From contig OY970289.1 of NCBI GenBank assembly GCA_963716135.1, positions 930,001-994,000 of the forward strand: a DNA stretch of 64,000 nt, read 5' to 3'. The notes under the pieces are model-generated. The model was not told the origin of the DNA. It saw nothing but the letters and a program-made list of their open reading frames with translations, and made no database searches. Positions 36,529 to 46,706 of the stretch are shown here, piece after piece (position 1 is the first letter of the stretch; each line of letters begins with the position of its first letter). The translations under genes were made by a program, and so were the position numbers. The stretch is from CAVRAW01 sp963716135. GTDB lineage: Bacteria; Planctomycetota; Planctomycetia; Pirellulales; JADZDJ01.

Positions 36529-37911
36529 TCACCGCTGCTGTCCGGCCGCGGTGCGTGCCACCCGGCGATAGACCTTCCGGTGCTCTTGGGCCATTTGCTG
36601 GGCGGAGTAGTGGGCCAGCATCGCATCGCGTCCTCGACGGCCGCATTCCCGGGCCAGCGCGGGGTTGGAGATGAATTCGCGCAGTTTCGCCGCCAGGTCG
36701 GCCGGGTTGTTCGGCTCGAACAGCAACCCGCCGCCGGTGTGTTGGATCAATTCAGGAAACATGCCGTGGCGCACGGCCACCAGCGGCACGCCGTTGGCCA
36801 GCGCTTCCAGCGCCGACAGTCCTTTACTTTCCTGATACACCGTGGGCAATGCCATGACATCGAGCGACTGCAGGAATGCAATTTTTCCGGCGCGATCCGG
36901 CTCGCCGACGTACTGGAAACGATCTGCCAGGCGCAATTCGCGAATTTGGCGAATTAGCGACTGGAAGTAAGGCTCGTCGCCGGTGGATTTGTAGCCGGCC
37001 AAACGCAAGCACAGTGGCGGCAGCCCAGGTTCGGCGCAGGCAAGCGCGAAGGCTTCGATGAGCAGATGCAATCCTTTTTCGGCGGCGATGCGACCGAAAT
37101 ATCCGATGGTAAATGGCTCGCCGGGCGGATTGCCGCCGCGCAGCGCATGGCCTTCCAAATGCAAACCGTGGCGGATGACTTCGATGCGCGCGCGGTCCAC
37201 GGCCAGGTAATCGGCCATGAAATCGGCGAAGTAGCGGTTATAGGCGACAAAAATGTCGACGTCGCCGGCCCGCTGGCGCAGAAGTTCGCGCGCGCGGCTG
37301 TAGTGCGGCTCGGTCAACTGTTCCAAGAGCCAATCTTCGCCGGCCAGATTGCAGAGAATCGGCACTTGCAAACGGCGGCGCAAGGCGGGCGCCATCCCGA
37401 TCAGCAAAGCATTGGAGAGATGGACAACTTCCGGGCGGGCGTCGGTTTGCAGCCAATGAAGCAGCTTGTGGATTTCCTTGCGTTGTCGCCCCTGCTCTCC
37501 TTCCAGCGTGGAGACGGTCAGCGCGCCCAGGTTTGCCACATCCATGCCGGCGCTTGAGCGTGAGAGCCGCTCGATCAGACTGGGAGAATCGAACAGGCGA
37601 TCGACGAACCAGGGGGTGTGTCGAAACAGTGCGAATCGCTGTTGCAGATAAACGTTCACGCCGCCAAAAAAAACGCGCGGCAGACTGACATTCTCTTCAT
37701 CGGTGCGCAGCGGGGTGTAGGTCGGGACCAGCAGCACTTGCTCGCCCTGCGCCAGCAGCGCCCGGGCCAGGGTGTTGTCGTGCATGCAGGTGCCGCAATA
37801 GCGCGAGGCGGCGCCGGCGGTGAGATAGACGATCCGCAGCGGCGGATCGGCGGCGGATGCTGGCGCGGCGGCGGAGCCGCTTTCTGTGGTGGGCGAAGGA
37901 GAGGTCATCAC
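36529..37911 (-). CDS. GT4-family glycosyltransferase
   Basis: A GT-B-fold retaining glycosyltransferase of 460 residues. The N-terminal acceptor domain starts LRIVYLTAGAASRYCGTCMH. The C-terminal donor domain has FTIGYFGRIAAEKGLHLLIEA (in two parts, IGYFGRIAAEKG and LHLLIEA) and the EX7E motif region ALPTVYQESKGLSALEAL. Likely role is transfer of a sugar to a lipid or polysaccharide. The sugar and acceptor are unknown. The N-terminal about 24 residues are low-complexity Ser/Ala. The next gene upstream is 53 bp away. Confidence 0.88.
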   Translation of the reverse strand: MMTSPSPTTESGSAAAPASAADPPLRIVYLTAGAASRYCGTCMHDNTLARALLAQGEQVLLVPTYTPLRTDEENVSLPRVFFGGVNVYLQQRFALFRHTPWFVDRLFDSPSLIERLSRSSAGMDVANLGALTVSTLEGEQGRQRKEIHKLLHWLQTDARPEVVHLSNALLIGMAPALRRRLQVPILCNLAGEDWLLEQLTEPHYSRARELLRQRAGDVDIFVAYNRYFADFMADYLAVDRARIEVIRHGLHLEGHALRGGNPPGEPFTIGYFGRIAAEKGLHLLIEAFALACAEPGLPPLCLRLAGYKSTGDEPYFQSLIRQIRELRLADRFQYVGEPDRAGKIAFLQSLDVMALPTVYQESKGLSALEALANGVPLVAVRHGMFPELIQHTGGGLLFEPNNPADLAAKLREFISNPALARECGRRGRDAMLAHYSAQQMAQEHRKVYRRVARTAAGQQR

Positions 37912-37964
37912 GGGCGCGGAGAAGTTCAGCTAAACCGCAAGCGGAAGTTTGGGCCGAGAGATCG

Positions 37965-38507
37965 TTACGTCGGAGTAACGATCTCCAATAATTCTACCGC
38001 CGCGGCGCCATTGCCGCGAATCAGTGCCGTGCGGCCGTAGGTGATCTGCTTTGGGCCAATTCCCATCAAGCGGCACAAATCGCCGCCGGGCGTCACGCGC
38101 CACAGCGCCGACAAATCGATTTCCCACAATGTTTTGTGCTGGCTCAGAATGCGGCCCAAAGGCGTCGACTGGCTTTCCACTTCCTGCCGCACTTCGGGCG
38201 TTACGTAATCGAAATTCAACCGCATGATGCCGAATTGAACCACGCGGCCATCCGAGTGCCGAGTCAACAGAATGCGGCGGGCATATACATTAGCGACAGT
38301 CTTCACTTCCAAGACACGCACATCGACCGGGCAGCCGTGAATTTCCTCCATCGTCACGGTCATGTGATGGGCATGCGCCAACAGGCGGCGATAGGGCTCA
38401 ATCAAGTCGGCGGAGGTGATTTCCTGAAAACGGCCCAATTCCTCTGGCCGCCGATAAAACAGCCCGACTAGCGATGATAATTCGACATTGGCGTCGGATT
38501 TCGACAC
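37965..38507 (-). CDS. Chorismate pyruvate-lyase-like protein (DUF98)
   Basis: A 180-residue protein resembling the UbiC/DUF98 fold. YRRLLAHAHHMTVTMEEIHG and the VLEVKTVANVYARRILLTRH strand pair match the pattern, followed by VQFGIMRLNFDYV and STPLGRILSQH. Chorismate lyase makes 4-hydroxybenzoate and pyruvate from chorismate. The match is by pattern memory only, so the activity is uncertain. It lies just downstream of a polyprenyl diphosphate synthase, a pairing that would make sense for a prenylated aromatic product. Confidence 0.6.
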   Translation of the reverse strand: MSKSDANVELSSLVGLFYRRPEELGRFQEITSADLIEPYRRLLAHAHHMTVTMEEIHGCPVDVRVLEVKTVANVYARRILLTRHSDGRVVQFGIMRLNFDYVTPEVRQEVESQSTPLGRILSQHKTLWEIDLSALWRVTPGGDLCRLMGIGPKQITYGRTALIRGNGAAAVELLEIVTPT

Positions 38508-38548
38508 GGCGATGTGCGCTTGCTGGTGAGAGATGCGCGGAAGGGAAT

Positions 38549-39806
38549 TCAGGCGGGCAGCTTCGATCCTACCAGCTTGCTCTGGGCCGCGAGAATCACA
38601 TGTTTAGGGGGCTCGGACTGGCGCCGCTCGAGCACCGTGTCGATCAGATAATAGAACAGCCGGCGCAGCAAATCGGGCTGCACCTCCTCCGCAATCGCCT
38701 CGGCCCGCGCTTGATGCCGGGCCACCAGGCGATCGGCTTTTTCGAAGACGTCGGCCTCTTCGTACAAGCGCCGGATTTGTTGGAGCTTGTCGTCGTCGAG
38801 CGGCTGAGATGCCAGCAATTCGAGTCGGGCGCGCGAATGCGGCTCCAGACCTTCCAGTGCCAGGGCCCACAGCACGGTGGGACGGCCGCCGATGATGTCG
38901 CCGGCGGCGGCGAGCTTGTTGTGATTGTCGCCGAGCCAATCGTTCAGATCGTTGATGATTTGGAAGGCGACGCCCAAATGGCGGGCGAACTGATTCATGG
39001 GTTCGGCATATTTTTCAGCGGGCCCGGCGAGGCGGGCGCCCATGTAGACGCGCTGCGCCGAAGGCGGGAGCGGTTTTCAGGGCGTAGATATTGATGGCCT
39101 CAGGGGGCGTGATCTGTTTATTGCGAGAATCGCGCCAGATGAGCTCGGCCCCCTGCCCTTCGCTGAGCTTCATGTGGGCGTCGGCCAGGCGATCGATGAC
39201 TTCGGCCACGACGTCGGCGCCCAAAGACTTCGCCTCGCGGCTGACCAGGCGATAGCCAAGGCCAATGAGGTAATCGCCGACATTTATGGCGGTGGCCGTG
39301 CCGAATTTGCGGTGCAGCGTCGGGGCGCCGTAGCGGTACTGATCGTCGTCTTCGATGTCGTCGTGCACCAGCGAGGCTTTGTGGAAGGTTTCGATCGACA
39401 AGGCACATCGCTTGATCGCTTCCGGCAGGCGGCCGAGATTTGCAGCCCCGTTGGCCTGCGTGCAGGCGCCGCCGGTGAGCGCGTCGTACACGGCCAGAGT
39501 GATAAAGGGGCGCGAATGCTTGCCGCCGCGGGCCAAAAAGTCGTAGGCGATGGCCTCAGTCACCGCGACGGGATCGAGGCCTTCGGCGCCTTCGCCGTTG
39601 CGCTGGGCCAGCGACGGTCCGCCATGCTGGCGCGGCGCCAATCGCTCCAACTCTTCGGGCTGGAACATCGCTCCGGCGGCCTGCAAAAGTGCATCGCAGT
39701 TGGCTCGAAATTCGCCAACATCACCGGCGAAAGCCCGGCGCTTCGTGACCGCAATGGGGCTCGATTCGGCATCGACCCGAAAAGAGTCAGGGGTTGCTTT
39801 CGCCAA
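38549..39806 (-). CDS. Polyprenyl diphosphate synthase, one frameshift
   Basis: An all-trans prenyl chain-elongating enzyme. The first aspartate-rich motif is in SLVHDDIEDDDQYRYGAPTLH. The second is IINDLNDWLGDNHNK. GGKHSRPFI marks the IPP site. The N-terminal about 75 residues are an unusual extension. The frame breaks at about 39049-39057: ALKTAPAFGAA continues as VYMGARLAGPAEKY if one base is dropped from GCGCG. Intact length is about 418 residues. The product (geranylgeranyl-PP or a longer quinone tail) is not predictable here. It is followed by the chorismate-lyase-like gene. Confidence 0.85.
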
Positions 39807-40066
39807 GGGTGTGCCTCGGGATGATAGATATCCAAATCTTCAGGGCGGGCCCGACGGCATTACACCCGCTGCAGCCAGTTGATGCGGGCTCCGTACCGCC
39901 TGACCGATCGCGCAAGTCCTCACGGTCGATCGGTCGCCGTCATCATACCATAGCCGGCGAAACTGGAAACGGGCGGCAGGCCGATTTGGAGCGAATTTTC
40001 TTTGGCGCCAGCGGTAATTTCCGCGCAGCTACGGCCAACGACGCCCGCTGAATGACCGCGGACGGA

Positions 40067-41394
40067 TCAGGTATAGCGGACGCCGCGGTATTCCGGCTCG
40101 AAGAAGGCGGGCAACAGGGAATCGACTTGCAACAGGCCGACGCGAGTGAGCCGCACTTCGTCGCCGTCGATTTCGAGGAATTCGTCGGTTTGATACTGGC
40201 TCCAGACTTCGCGCCATTGGTCGAATATTTCCACGCCGAATTTATTGCGGAAATAAGCTGCATCGAGGCGGCCGGTCTTCAATTGCAAGATCAGCTCTCG
40301 AACCAATAACTGATGCCGCGTGGGCCGCATGCCGCGCCACAGCGGCAGTTCGCCACGCTGCAGTGGTTCGACGTACTGCGGCCAGTCGGCATAGTTCTGA
40401 TAATGCACGCCGCTTATGTGCCCGAAGCTGGCGACGCCCGTGGCCAGCAGGTCGCTGCCGCGCCAGAGGTTGTCGCGGTAGCTGAAATTCACTTTGTGCG
40501 AATCTTTCACCAGCGTGTAGGCGCTGGAGACGCTGTAGCCGGCGGCGCAAAGTTCGTCGAAGGCGTAATCGACCCAGGCGCGTTTCGTGGGCCAATCGGC
40601 CACCGGCGGCGCGTTGTGATGCTCGAGAATGTCGTGCGAGTAGACGGTGTTGAACGGCAATTCCATCTGATAGATGGTGACGCTGTCGGGCGAGAAGTCG
40701 ATCGTTCGGCGGACGGTGTCGCGCCAGTTGTCCCAGGTTTCTCCGACCATGCCCGCGATCAAATCGATATTGGTGTTGGGAAAACGGGCGTCGACGATCC
40801 ATTGCCAGGAGTGCGCGATTTCGTCGGACAAATGCGCCCGGCCGTTTTCCTCCAGAATTGCGTCGCCGAAATTTTCCACGCCCAGGCTGATGCGCGTGAC
40901 GCCCAGATCGCGCAGCGTTTTCACCTTGGGTTCGGAGAGCGTGCCGGGCTCACATTCGAAGGTGACTTCCTCGGCATGGTCCCAATTGATGCTGGCTCGC
41001 AGGCGATCCACCAGCGAGGTCAATTGCTTGGCGCTCAAAAACGAAGGCGTGCCGCCGCCGAAATAGACGAACCGGAAAGGCCTGCCGCCCATCACGGGGA
41101 GCTTGCTGACCAGTTCGATCTCCCGGGACAGCGCCGCCACATATTGTTCCACCTCGGCGGCGTTCTTGTCGGTGTAGACCCGGAAATAACAGAATTTGCA
41201 ACGCTTGCGGCAAAACGGGATGTGCAGATATAGTCCCAGCGGCGCCGGGTCGTCGTTGGCGGCCAGGCGCAGCGGGGCGCATTCATCGCCTCGCGCACGT
41301 GCACCAGGCCGTCCGGCGTCCATTGCGAGAACGGCGGATAGTTGGCGATGAAATAGCTGCCGACTTCGGTTTTTTTGCTCGCCTGAGTACTCAA
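40067..41394 (-). CDS. HemN/HemW-like radical SAM protein, one frameshift
   Basis: A coproporphyrinogen III oxidase-like radical SAM protein of about 442 residues. The cluster motif is CRKRCKFCYF, preceded by GLYLHIPF and followed by YFGGGTPSFLS. ISLGVENFGDAILEENGR and NIDLIAGMVGETWDNW are family blocks. The N-terminus (MSTQASKKTEVGSYFIANYP) is in another frame from ATG 41394; one C missing from the run at 41274-41277 joins them. Members include oxygen-independent coproporphyrinogen oxidases, the heme chaperone HemW and others, so the reaction is not settled. Confidence 0.82.
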
Positions 41395-41435
41395 GGCATA
41401 CCTGCCGTAAGCTATCCTTCAGTTCCGTTCAATCC

Positions 41436-42554
41436 ATGCGAAGTCACGTCATCAATCTGCTGCTTCTGGCCGTCTCGACAACCGCCATGATCCACCTGTA
41501 CGGCCGGATCAACTACACTTCCGCGCAATATGTTAGTTGGGATTTACACGACTATCGCAAAATGGCGGCTGCTTCGCCGCATTTAAGCGACGACGTTTTT
41601 CGGCCTTTCGCGTATCGTGTTTTGGGACCGTATTTGGCGGGATTGCTTCCATTCGACATCGACACGTCGTTCTACCTGCTTGCCATTGTAGCGTCGTACG
41701 TAATGGTCGGCTTGTTTTACGGTTTCCTCTGTTTTGTGGGTATCTGGCCGCGGATCGCCGTCATCAGCACATTTCTGTTCACCACCCACAAGTATTTTTT
41801 CGGGCTGACTGTTTGGGACTATTTCCAACTCAACAATTTGTTGTGCCAATCGCTGCTGGTGGTAATGTTCTGGTCAATGCTAACGGGGCGATGGAAGCTG
41901 TTTGCGGCGGCGATGTTTGTCGCGGCGTTTTTGCGAGAAGCCAGCATGTTAATGATACCTGTCGCGGCGGTTTATCTTTGGGAAAAGCAGGAATTGCGCA
42001 GGCAATGGCCGCGGCTATTGGTGTTGGTGCTGCCGGCGGTTATGGCATTTGTTCTATTGCGGGCACTGATTCCAACCAGCGGGGGCGACACGTTTGTCAT
42101 GGCGATTAGGAAAAACGTGCCGCTGCAGTTGACGCTGGAATCGGTTTTCCGGTGGTTGGTGAATTCTTTCGCTCCGCTGACACTGGTGCCGCTGGTTTTC
42201 CTGGACTGCACAGTGGGGTTCTTCAAGGATCGGAAGTTCGCTTTGTTGTATTTGATTCTGGTCTCTGGCAGCCTTTGTTTTGGCACCGACACTGAATTGC
42301 TGATGGCCCCCACGTTCATTGTGTTTTACTGGCTGATCGGGACGATTTTCCAGCAGTATCGATGGAATTGGGTTTCGCTTCTGTTGGTTTGCATCGGCTG
42401 CGCGGCTGCATCGATGCATCATACAATCGCCAGATATCCATTGCCGACGAAGCAAACGACGATGATGGTTTCGGTGTGCGCACTTTTGTTGGTGACAGCC
42501 GTTGCGGTCGTGGTTCGCATCCAAGGCCGGCGACCCGTGCAGCAAATCGCCTGA
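41436..42554 (+). CDS. Polytopic membrane protein, hypothetical
   Basis: A 372-residue protein with about nine membrane helices. It starts with a signal-anchor (HVINLLLLAVSTTAMIHLYG). A luminal-type loop, SPHLSDDVFRPFAYRVLGPYLAG, resembles loops in polyprenol-linked glycosyltransferase-like or polysaccharide polymerase proteins, but no family is certain. The region is clearly poorer in GC than its neighbours, hinting at transfer. It is a lone plus-strand gene; its stop is 6 bp from the convergent PQQ-propeller stop. Confidence 0.7.
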   Translation: MRSHVINLLLLAVSTTAMIHLYGRINYTSAQYVSWDLHDYRKMAAASPHLSDDVFRPFAYRVLGPYLAGLLPFDIDTSFYLLAIVASYVMVGLFYGFLCFVGIWPRIAVISTFLFTTHKYFFGLTVWDYFQLNNLLCQSLLVVMFWSMLTGRWKLFAAAMFVAAFLREASMLMIPVAAVYLWEKQELRRQWPRLLVLVLPAVMAFVLLRALIPTSGGDTFVMAIRKNVPLQLTLESVFRWLVNSFAPLTLVPLVFLDCTVGFFKDRKFALLYLILVSGSLCFGTDTELLMAPTFIVFYWLIGTIFQQYRWNWVSLLLVCIGCAAASMHHTIARYPLPTKQTTMMVSVCALLLVTAVAVVVRIQGRRPVQQIA

Positions 42555-42560
42555 TGCCCC

Positions 42561-43694
42561 TCATTTCTTCGTGCCGAAGCAATAGACGATGCCGTCGTCG
42601 CTGGCGATGACCATGCGGCCGGCGGCGATGGCCGGACTTGCCAGAAAAGAACCGCCGGCTTCGTACTGCCACACCTGCTGGCCGGTGTTCAAATCGAGAC
42701 CGTAGATCCTTCCATCGGCGGAACCAATGAACACTCGCTTTCCCGCCACGACGGGCGAGCCATCGACGCGCCCCTTGGTGGTGAATTGCCACAGCGGTTC
42801 GCCGGACTTTGGGTTGAGCGCATGCACGGATTTATCTCGGCCGCCAAAGATCACTGCCCCGCCTGTCAGCGCGGCGCTGGAGCGAAGCGGGAGTTTCCAA
42901 AGCTGGTCTTCCCAGCGCCACACTTCTTTGAGCTCCTTCCAGTTGATGCAAAAGAACGTGGCGCCTTCGGTGCCGAAGTAAATGAGTTCTCGCGCTGCGG
43001 CCGGAGTGCTTCCGGTGGGGGACTCGATGTCGACCGTACCTGATTCTTCGCCGTTTTTCAAATCGATCACGTGCAGCTTGCCGTCGCACCCGGCGATGAA
43101 GCAACGGCCTTCGACCACTGTCGGCGAGCAGCGAATTTGATTGCCGATGCTGTGCGTCCAAAGCTTCCTGCCGGTTTTGGCATCGAGGCAATACAGCGTG
43201 GAGTCCTGCGAGCCGAAGAGGACGTTGTCGTGATAAAAATTAGCGGCTGAGTTGATTTCGGCTTCGGTTTTGAAGGTCCATTTCTGCCGGCCGGTTTTGC
43301 CGTCGAGGCAGAAGAACGTGCCGTCTTGATCGCCCACGTACAGCAGCCCGTCGTGCGCGGCAGCCGCGGCGTTGAAACCGACTTGCTTGGCCGGATTGGT
43401 GAATTTCCAATTCTGGCCGCCGGTTGCCAGATCGATGGCGTACACCGTGCCGTCGAGATCGCCGATGTAGACAACGCCAGCGGCAATGACGGGCGCGGCG
43501 TCGAACGATCCTTTTTCGACGGCGTATTTCCACAGGAGTTCCGGATTGTCCGGCAGCGGCGATTCAGAGACGCCGGTGGCCTGGGCGTTGCCGCGGAACA
43601 CGGGCCAGCTTTGTCCGACCGAACCGTTTTCCGCCGCCAGCGCGGCGCTCACGCAAAACCAGATCAGATAGATAATGCTTGGCGCAAATTTCAT
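42561..43694 (-). CDS. PQQ-type beta-propeller protein (BamB-like), exported
   Basis: A 377-residue exported protein. A signal peptide (IIYLIWFCVSAALAAENG) is followed by about seven propeller repeats of the form VYIGDLDGTVYAIDLATG / LLYVGDQDGTFFCLDGKTG. PQQ-like propellers of this kind are BamB-like scaffolds or quinoprotein dehydrogenase relatives; no PQQ-ligand residues can be assigned. Its ATG (43694) overlaps the last base of the dehydrogenase TAA, so it is coupled to the Fe-ADH gene and is last in the operon. Confidence 0.85.
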   Translation of the reverse strand: MKFAPSIIYLIWFCVSAALAAENGSVGQSWPVFRGNAQATGVSESPLPDNPELLWKYAVEKGSFDAAPVIAAGVVYIGDLDGTVYAIDLATGGQNWKFTNPAKQVGFNAAAAAHDGLLYVGDQDGTFFCLDGKTGRQKWTFKTEAEINSAANFYHDNVLFGSQDSTLYCLDAKTGRKLWTHSIGNQIRCSPTVVEGRCFIAGCDGKLHVIDLKNGEESGTVDIESPTGSTPAAARELIYFGTEGATFFCINWKELKEVWRWEDQLWKLPLRSSAALTGGAVIFGGRDKSVHALNPKSGEPLWQFTTKGRVDGSPVVAGKRVFIGSADGRIYGLDLNTGQQVWQYEAGGSFLASPAIAAGRMVIASDDGIVYCFGTKK

Positions 43695-44844
43695 TAGTAT
43701 GCGGCCCGATACAAAGAAAGCAGGTCGTCGACGTTCACCTCGCGCGGGTTGAATCCGGCGGTCCATTGTTGCGCGGCGTCGGCGGCAAGCAGTTCCAGTT
43801 TATTCTCTGATATATCGAACTCGCGCAGGCGGCTGAGCATTCCGGCGCGCTTCAACAAACCGCCCACGAAATCGGCCAGGCCTGCAAATCCTGACTGGGG
43901 CGTGGGAAAGACGTTGCCGCCGGCGGTGCATTCCAGGAGTTCAAAATACAGGTTGCTGACGGACGCCCCGTTGAAGCGAATCACGTGCGGCAGCATCATG
44001 CCCACCGCCTGACCGTGGGGGACGCCGAATTGCGCGGTCAGGGGATTGGCCAGCGCATGGGCTGCGCCCAACATGCTGTTTTCGATGGCCAGGCCGGCGA
44101 AGCAGGCGCCCAATTGCATGCCGCTGCGAGCAATGAGATCGCGTGGATCGTCGAGCACTTGGGCAAAATTGCCTCCCAAAAGCAGCCACGCTTCACGGCT
44201 GAAGGCCATGGAGGCGGGATTGCGCGCCTTGCAGACGTAGCTTTCCAAGGCGTGAGCCACGGCGTCGATGCCGGTGAGCGCCGTTACTCGCGGCGGTTGG
44301 GTGAGCGTCAGTTCGGGATCCAACAGCGCCACGCGGAAGGTGGCTTTCTTATCGCCGCAGGCCATTTTGACGTGCGTCGTCGCGTCGCTGATCAGCGCGA
44401 ACGATTGCGTTTCGCTCCCCGTTCCGGCGGTGGTGGGAACGGCGATCATGGGGAGCATCGGCTTGGCGGCTTTGCCAATGCCCCAGTAGTCTTGCATCCG
44501 GCCGCCGTTGGTCAGGAGGAAATTGATTCCCTTGGCGCAATCCATCGAGCTGCCGCCGCCGAGACCGACGAGCAAATCCGGCTGGAATTTTTGGGCTGCC
44601 GATAATCCTGCGGCGACGTGCTCGGTTGTCGGATTCTCGCCGACGCCATCGAATAATTGTGTTTTGATTCCCGCCGCCTCCAGCGCAGCGATGCCGCGCG
44701 CGGGGTGCCCGGCGGCAACGATGCCCGGGTCGCTGACGACCAGCGCGCGCTGGCGCCAAGCTCGGCGGCGAGTTCGCCGAGGGCCGCGAGCTTGCCGGGG
44801 CCAAATACAATCCGCGTGCGGGGATAGAAATCAAACGGGGTCAT
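43694..44844 (-). CDS. Iron-containing alcohol dehydrogenase, one frameshift
   Basis: Group III Fe-dependent NAD(P) alcohol dehydrogenase, about 382 residues. It starts MTPFDFYPRTRIVFGPGKL. The nucleotide-binding block is LVGLGGGSSMDCAKG, and PTTAGTGSETQSFALI follows. Metal-ligand His residues lie in AVAHALESYV, GAAHALANPL and FGVPHGQAVG. The register breaks at about 44741-44758: a single missing base in a GCGCGCGC context joins ELAAELGA to RALVVSDPGI. ATG 44844 overlaps the aldehyde dehydrogenase stop (ATGA). It probably interconverts an alcohol and the aldehyde handled by its neighbour. Confidence 0.88.
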
Positions 44845-46316
44845 GACGACTTCGACATTTGCTCTTTGGGAATTTGTATCGCGCGGGCGCGAAACAAAAA
44901 GTCGACAATGTTGCCTTCGTGCGGCTGCAGCCAATCGAGCTTCGTGGTGGGAATGGGGCCAATGTTCAAGCGGTCGATGTTGGTGGCGTCGGTCAATTCG
45001 CGCTGCCACTGAGGATTATTCGTAATCGCCGAGGCCACGAGCGTATCGCCGATTGCGTCGAGCATTTTTTCCTGCGGACACTTTACGACCGTGACAAAGG
45101 GGAACATGAATTCCTTTTTCGCCGCCGCGGCGGCGGGGGAATCGCAATGGATGACTGTCGGCCGTAGATACGCGCAGCGCTCTCGTTCCACCAGCCGGGA
45201 GCCGTATTGCTCCGTGGAGTGTTCTACGCCGCTATCGCGCAAATCGGTTTCGATGCTCTTCCAAATGCCGGCGGCCTGGCCTGGCACGGTGAACGCCGCC
45301 AACGCGGCGCTAGGATCGTCCGGCGGTTTGACTTCGACGGGTCCGATTCGTTCGGCGATGGCTTTGGCAATTTCTTTCGTGTGCCGCGAAGCCCATATGC
45401 CGGAGCAATTGATGCAGCCGCGGCCGCTATTGATGAGCACGCTTTCGACCATGATGTCGAGATATTGCTCCCACTGGTCGACAACATCGTCGCCCAGCAG
45501 AATCTTGCTGAAGCCGGGGCCGTGGACGCTGACTTTGGGATTACCTTTGTAGCGTTCGACGGTCGGAGCGCCGCCGAAGATCATGCTGCGCTGGCAACTG
45601 GCGAGCACTGCGGCACCGGCGTCTGCTCCGCCGGGATAAATGCCGATGGCTTCGGCCGGGATGCCGGCTGCCACAAATGCCGCAGCCATACGATACGGCG
45701 TCCACGGTTCTTGCGGACCGGGTTTGAGAACCAGTCCAACCTGCATTGCAATCACTGGCAGCCAGAGGGTGTGAACACCCGGCGAATTGGATGGCAGCAC
45801 CACGCCGAGCGCGGGTGTTTGACATAGATAACTGACCACGACGCCGCGATTTTCCACGCCGTAGCCGCGCGAAAGAATTTCCAGCGGCAGGCCGCGGGTC
45901 AGCGCGTCGAGCACCTGGTCCATGTGCGTCAGCACGAAGTGATTCTTCTGCATGTTCGCTTTGGCCATATGCTCCGGCAAACCGGTGCTGGCCGATTGCT
46001 GTCGTGCGAACTCGTTGGGTGATTGCGTGCCGTCGCCGATCGGGAGCGTGGCATTGAGATACAAGTCGGCCGCCTTTTTCACGCGGGCAATCAGATCATG
46101 CGGCTTGAAATCGAGGAGCGCCTTGCGGGCGTTTTTGGCGTTGCGCGCATCGCGCTGGACCAGGGCGCCGTTGGCTTGGCCGACGGTGGCGATCGGCTCG
46201 CCGGTGATGAAGTGCACGACCTCCTCTTTTTCCAAGGAGTCGTACGGTTTGCCCCAGCGAAGGACGGGAAGATTCAGGCAGGAGTGCGGAGTGCGGGGTG
46301 CGGAGTGCGGAGTCAC
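44841..46316 (-). CDS. Aldehyde dehydrogenase-superfamily protein
   Basis: A 491-residue ALDH-fold protein. It has the cofactor-binding GVVLPSNSPGVHTLWLPVIA and VLKPGPQEPWTPYRM. The catalytic Cys is probably in NSGRGCINCSGIWASRH. The sequence recalls acyl-CoA/acyl-enzyme reductases, which would fit the acyl-adenylating partner next door. GTG 46316 overlaps the stop of the four-helix-bundle gene. Its first 13 residues (MTPHSAPRTPHSC) are encoded by a GGAGTGCGG-type repeat, so the original start may have been replaced. Confidence 0.82.
   Translation of the reverse strand: MTPHSAPRTPHSCLNLPVLRWGKPYDSLEKEEVVHFITGEPIATVGQANGALVQRDARNAKNARKALLDFKPHDLIARVKKAADLYLNATLPIGDGTQSPNEFARQQSASTGLPEHMAKANMQKNHFVLTHMDQVLDALTRGLPLEILSRGYGVENRGVVVSYLCQTPALGVVLPSNSPGVHTLWLPVIAMQVGLVLKPGPQEPWTPYRMAAAFVAAGIPAEAIGIYPGGADAGAAVLASCQRSMIFGGAPTVERYKGNPKVSVHGPGFSKILLGDDVVDQWEQYLDIMVESVLINSGRGCINCSGIWASRHTKEIAKAIAERIGPVEVKPPDDPSAALAAFTVPGQAAGIWKSIETDLRDSGVEHSTEQYGSRLVERERCAYLRPTVIHCDSPAAAAAKKEFMFPFVTVVKCPQEKMLDAIGDTLVASAITNNPQWQRELTDATNIDRLNIGPIPTTKLDWLQPHEGNIVDFLFRARAIQIPKEQMSKSS
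46281..46313. repeat. GGAGTGCGG repeat, left boundary of the four-helix-bundle gene
   Basis: GGAGTGCGGAGTGCGGGG then TGCGGAGTGCGGAGT lies across the end of the four-helix-bundle gene and the start of the aldehyde dehydrogenase gene. It is an inverted copy of the repeat at 46707-46738. A related run lies at 17665-17702. Confidence 0.75.
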
Positions 46317-46687
46317 GATCCACCTCGCCGCGAACTTCTTATGGAGGCAACCACCATGGCCGTGATTTCGTTCGCTTCCGTCATCAGGTCAACCAATCGA
46401 TCCTTTTTCATGAGTTTCGAATCTGCCAAGACCTGCAACCAAAAAAAGGATTCGTCGGATTCTTCCTCCACGATCCCGAGCTTCGCACGAAATTCAGCGG
46501 CACTTCTCGCTCGGCAGGCTGCCCGATAATTGGCGCCGACGGAAGTACCGCAGCGCAATAACTGTCCTCCAATGTGATCCGCCGCTCGGGATCTTGGCAA
46601 ACTGCCAACGAGTCGAATAATTCTCAATGCAAATCGATGCGTCCGCGGCCGCAATTGTTCCCGCGAACGTCCATTGGATGGCGCCAT
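46313..46687 (-). CDS. Four-helix-bundle protein (S23/IVP family)
   Basis: A 124-residue protein of the family first seen in 23S rRNA intervening sequences: RIIRLVGSLPRSRAADHIGG, QLLRCGTSVGANYRAACRAR, KLGIVEEESDESFFWLQ and LMTEANEITAMVVASIR. The family folds as a four-helix bundle and forms oligomers; its function is unknown. ATG 46687 has an AAAGGG site upstream. The gene sits between the acyl-adenylating gene and the aldehyde dehydrogenase and is bracketed by inverted GGAGTGCGG repeats, which looks like an insertion into an existing operon. Confidence 0.82.
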   Translation of the reverse strand: MAPSNGRSREQLRPRTHRFALRIIRLVGSLPRSRAADHIGGQLLRCGTSVGANYRAACRARSAAEFRAKLGIVEEESDESFFWLQVLADSKLMKKDRLVDLMTEANEITAMVVASIRSSRRGGS

Positions 46688-46706
46688 ATTACCCTTTTTA
46701 CTTTTA

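Noticed and set aside
46313..46687. Four-helix-bundle protein as an Avd subunit of a diversity-generating retroelement
   Set aside because: No reverse transcriptase, template repeat or variable repeat is present in the window.
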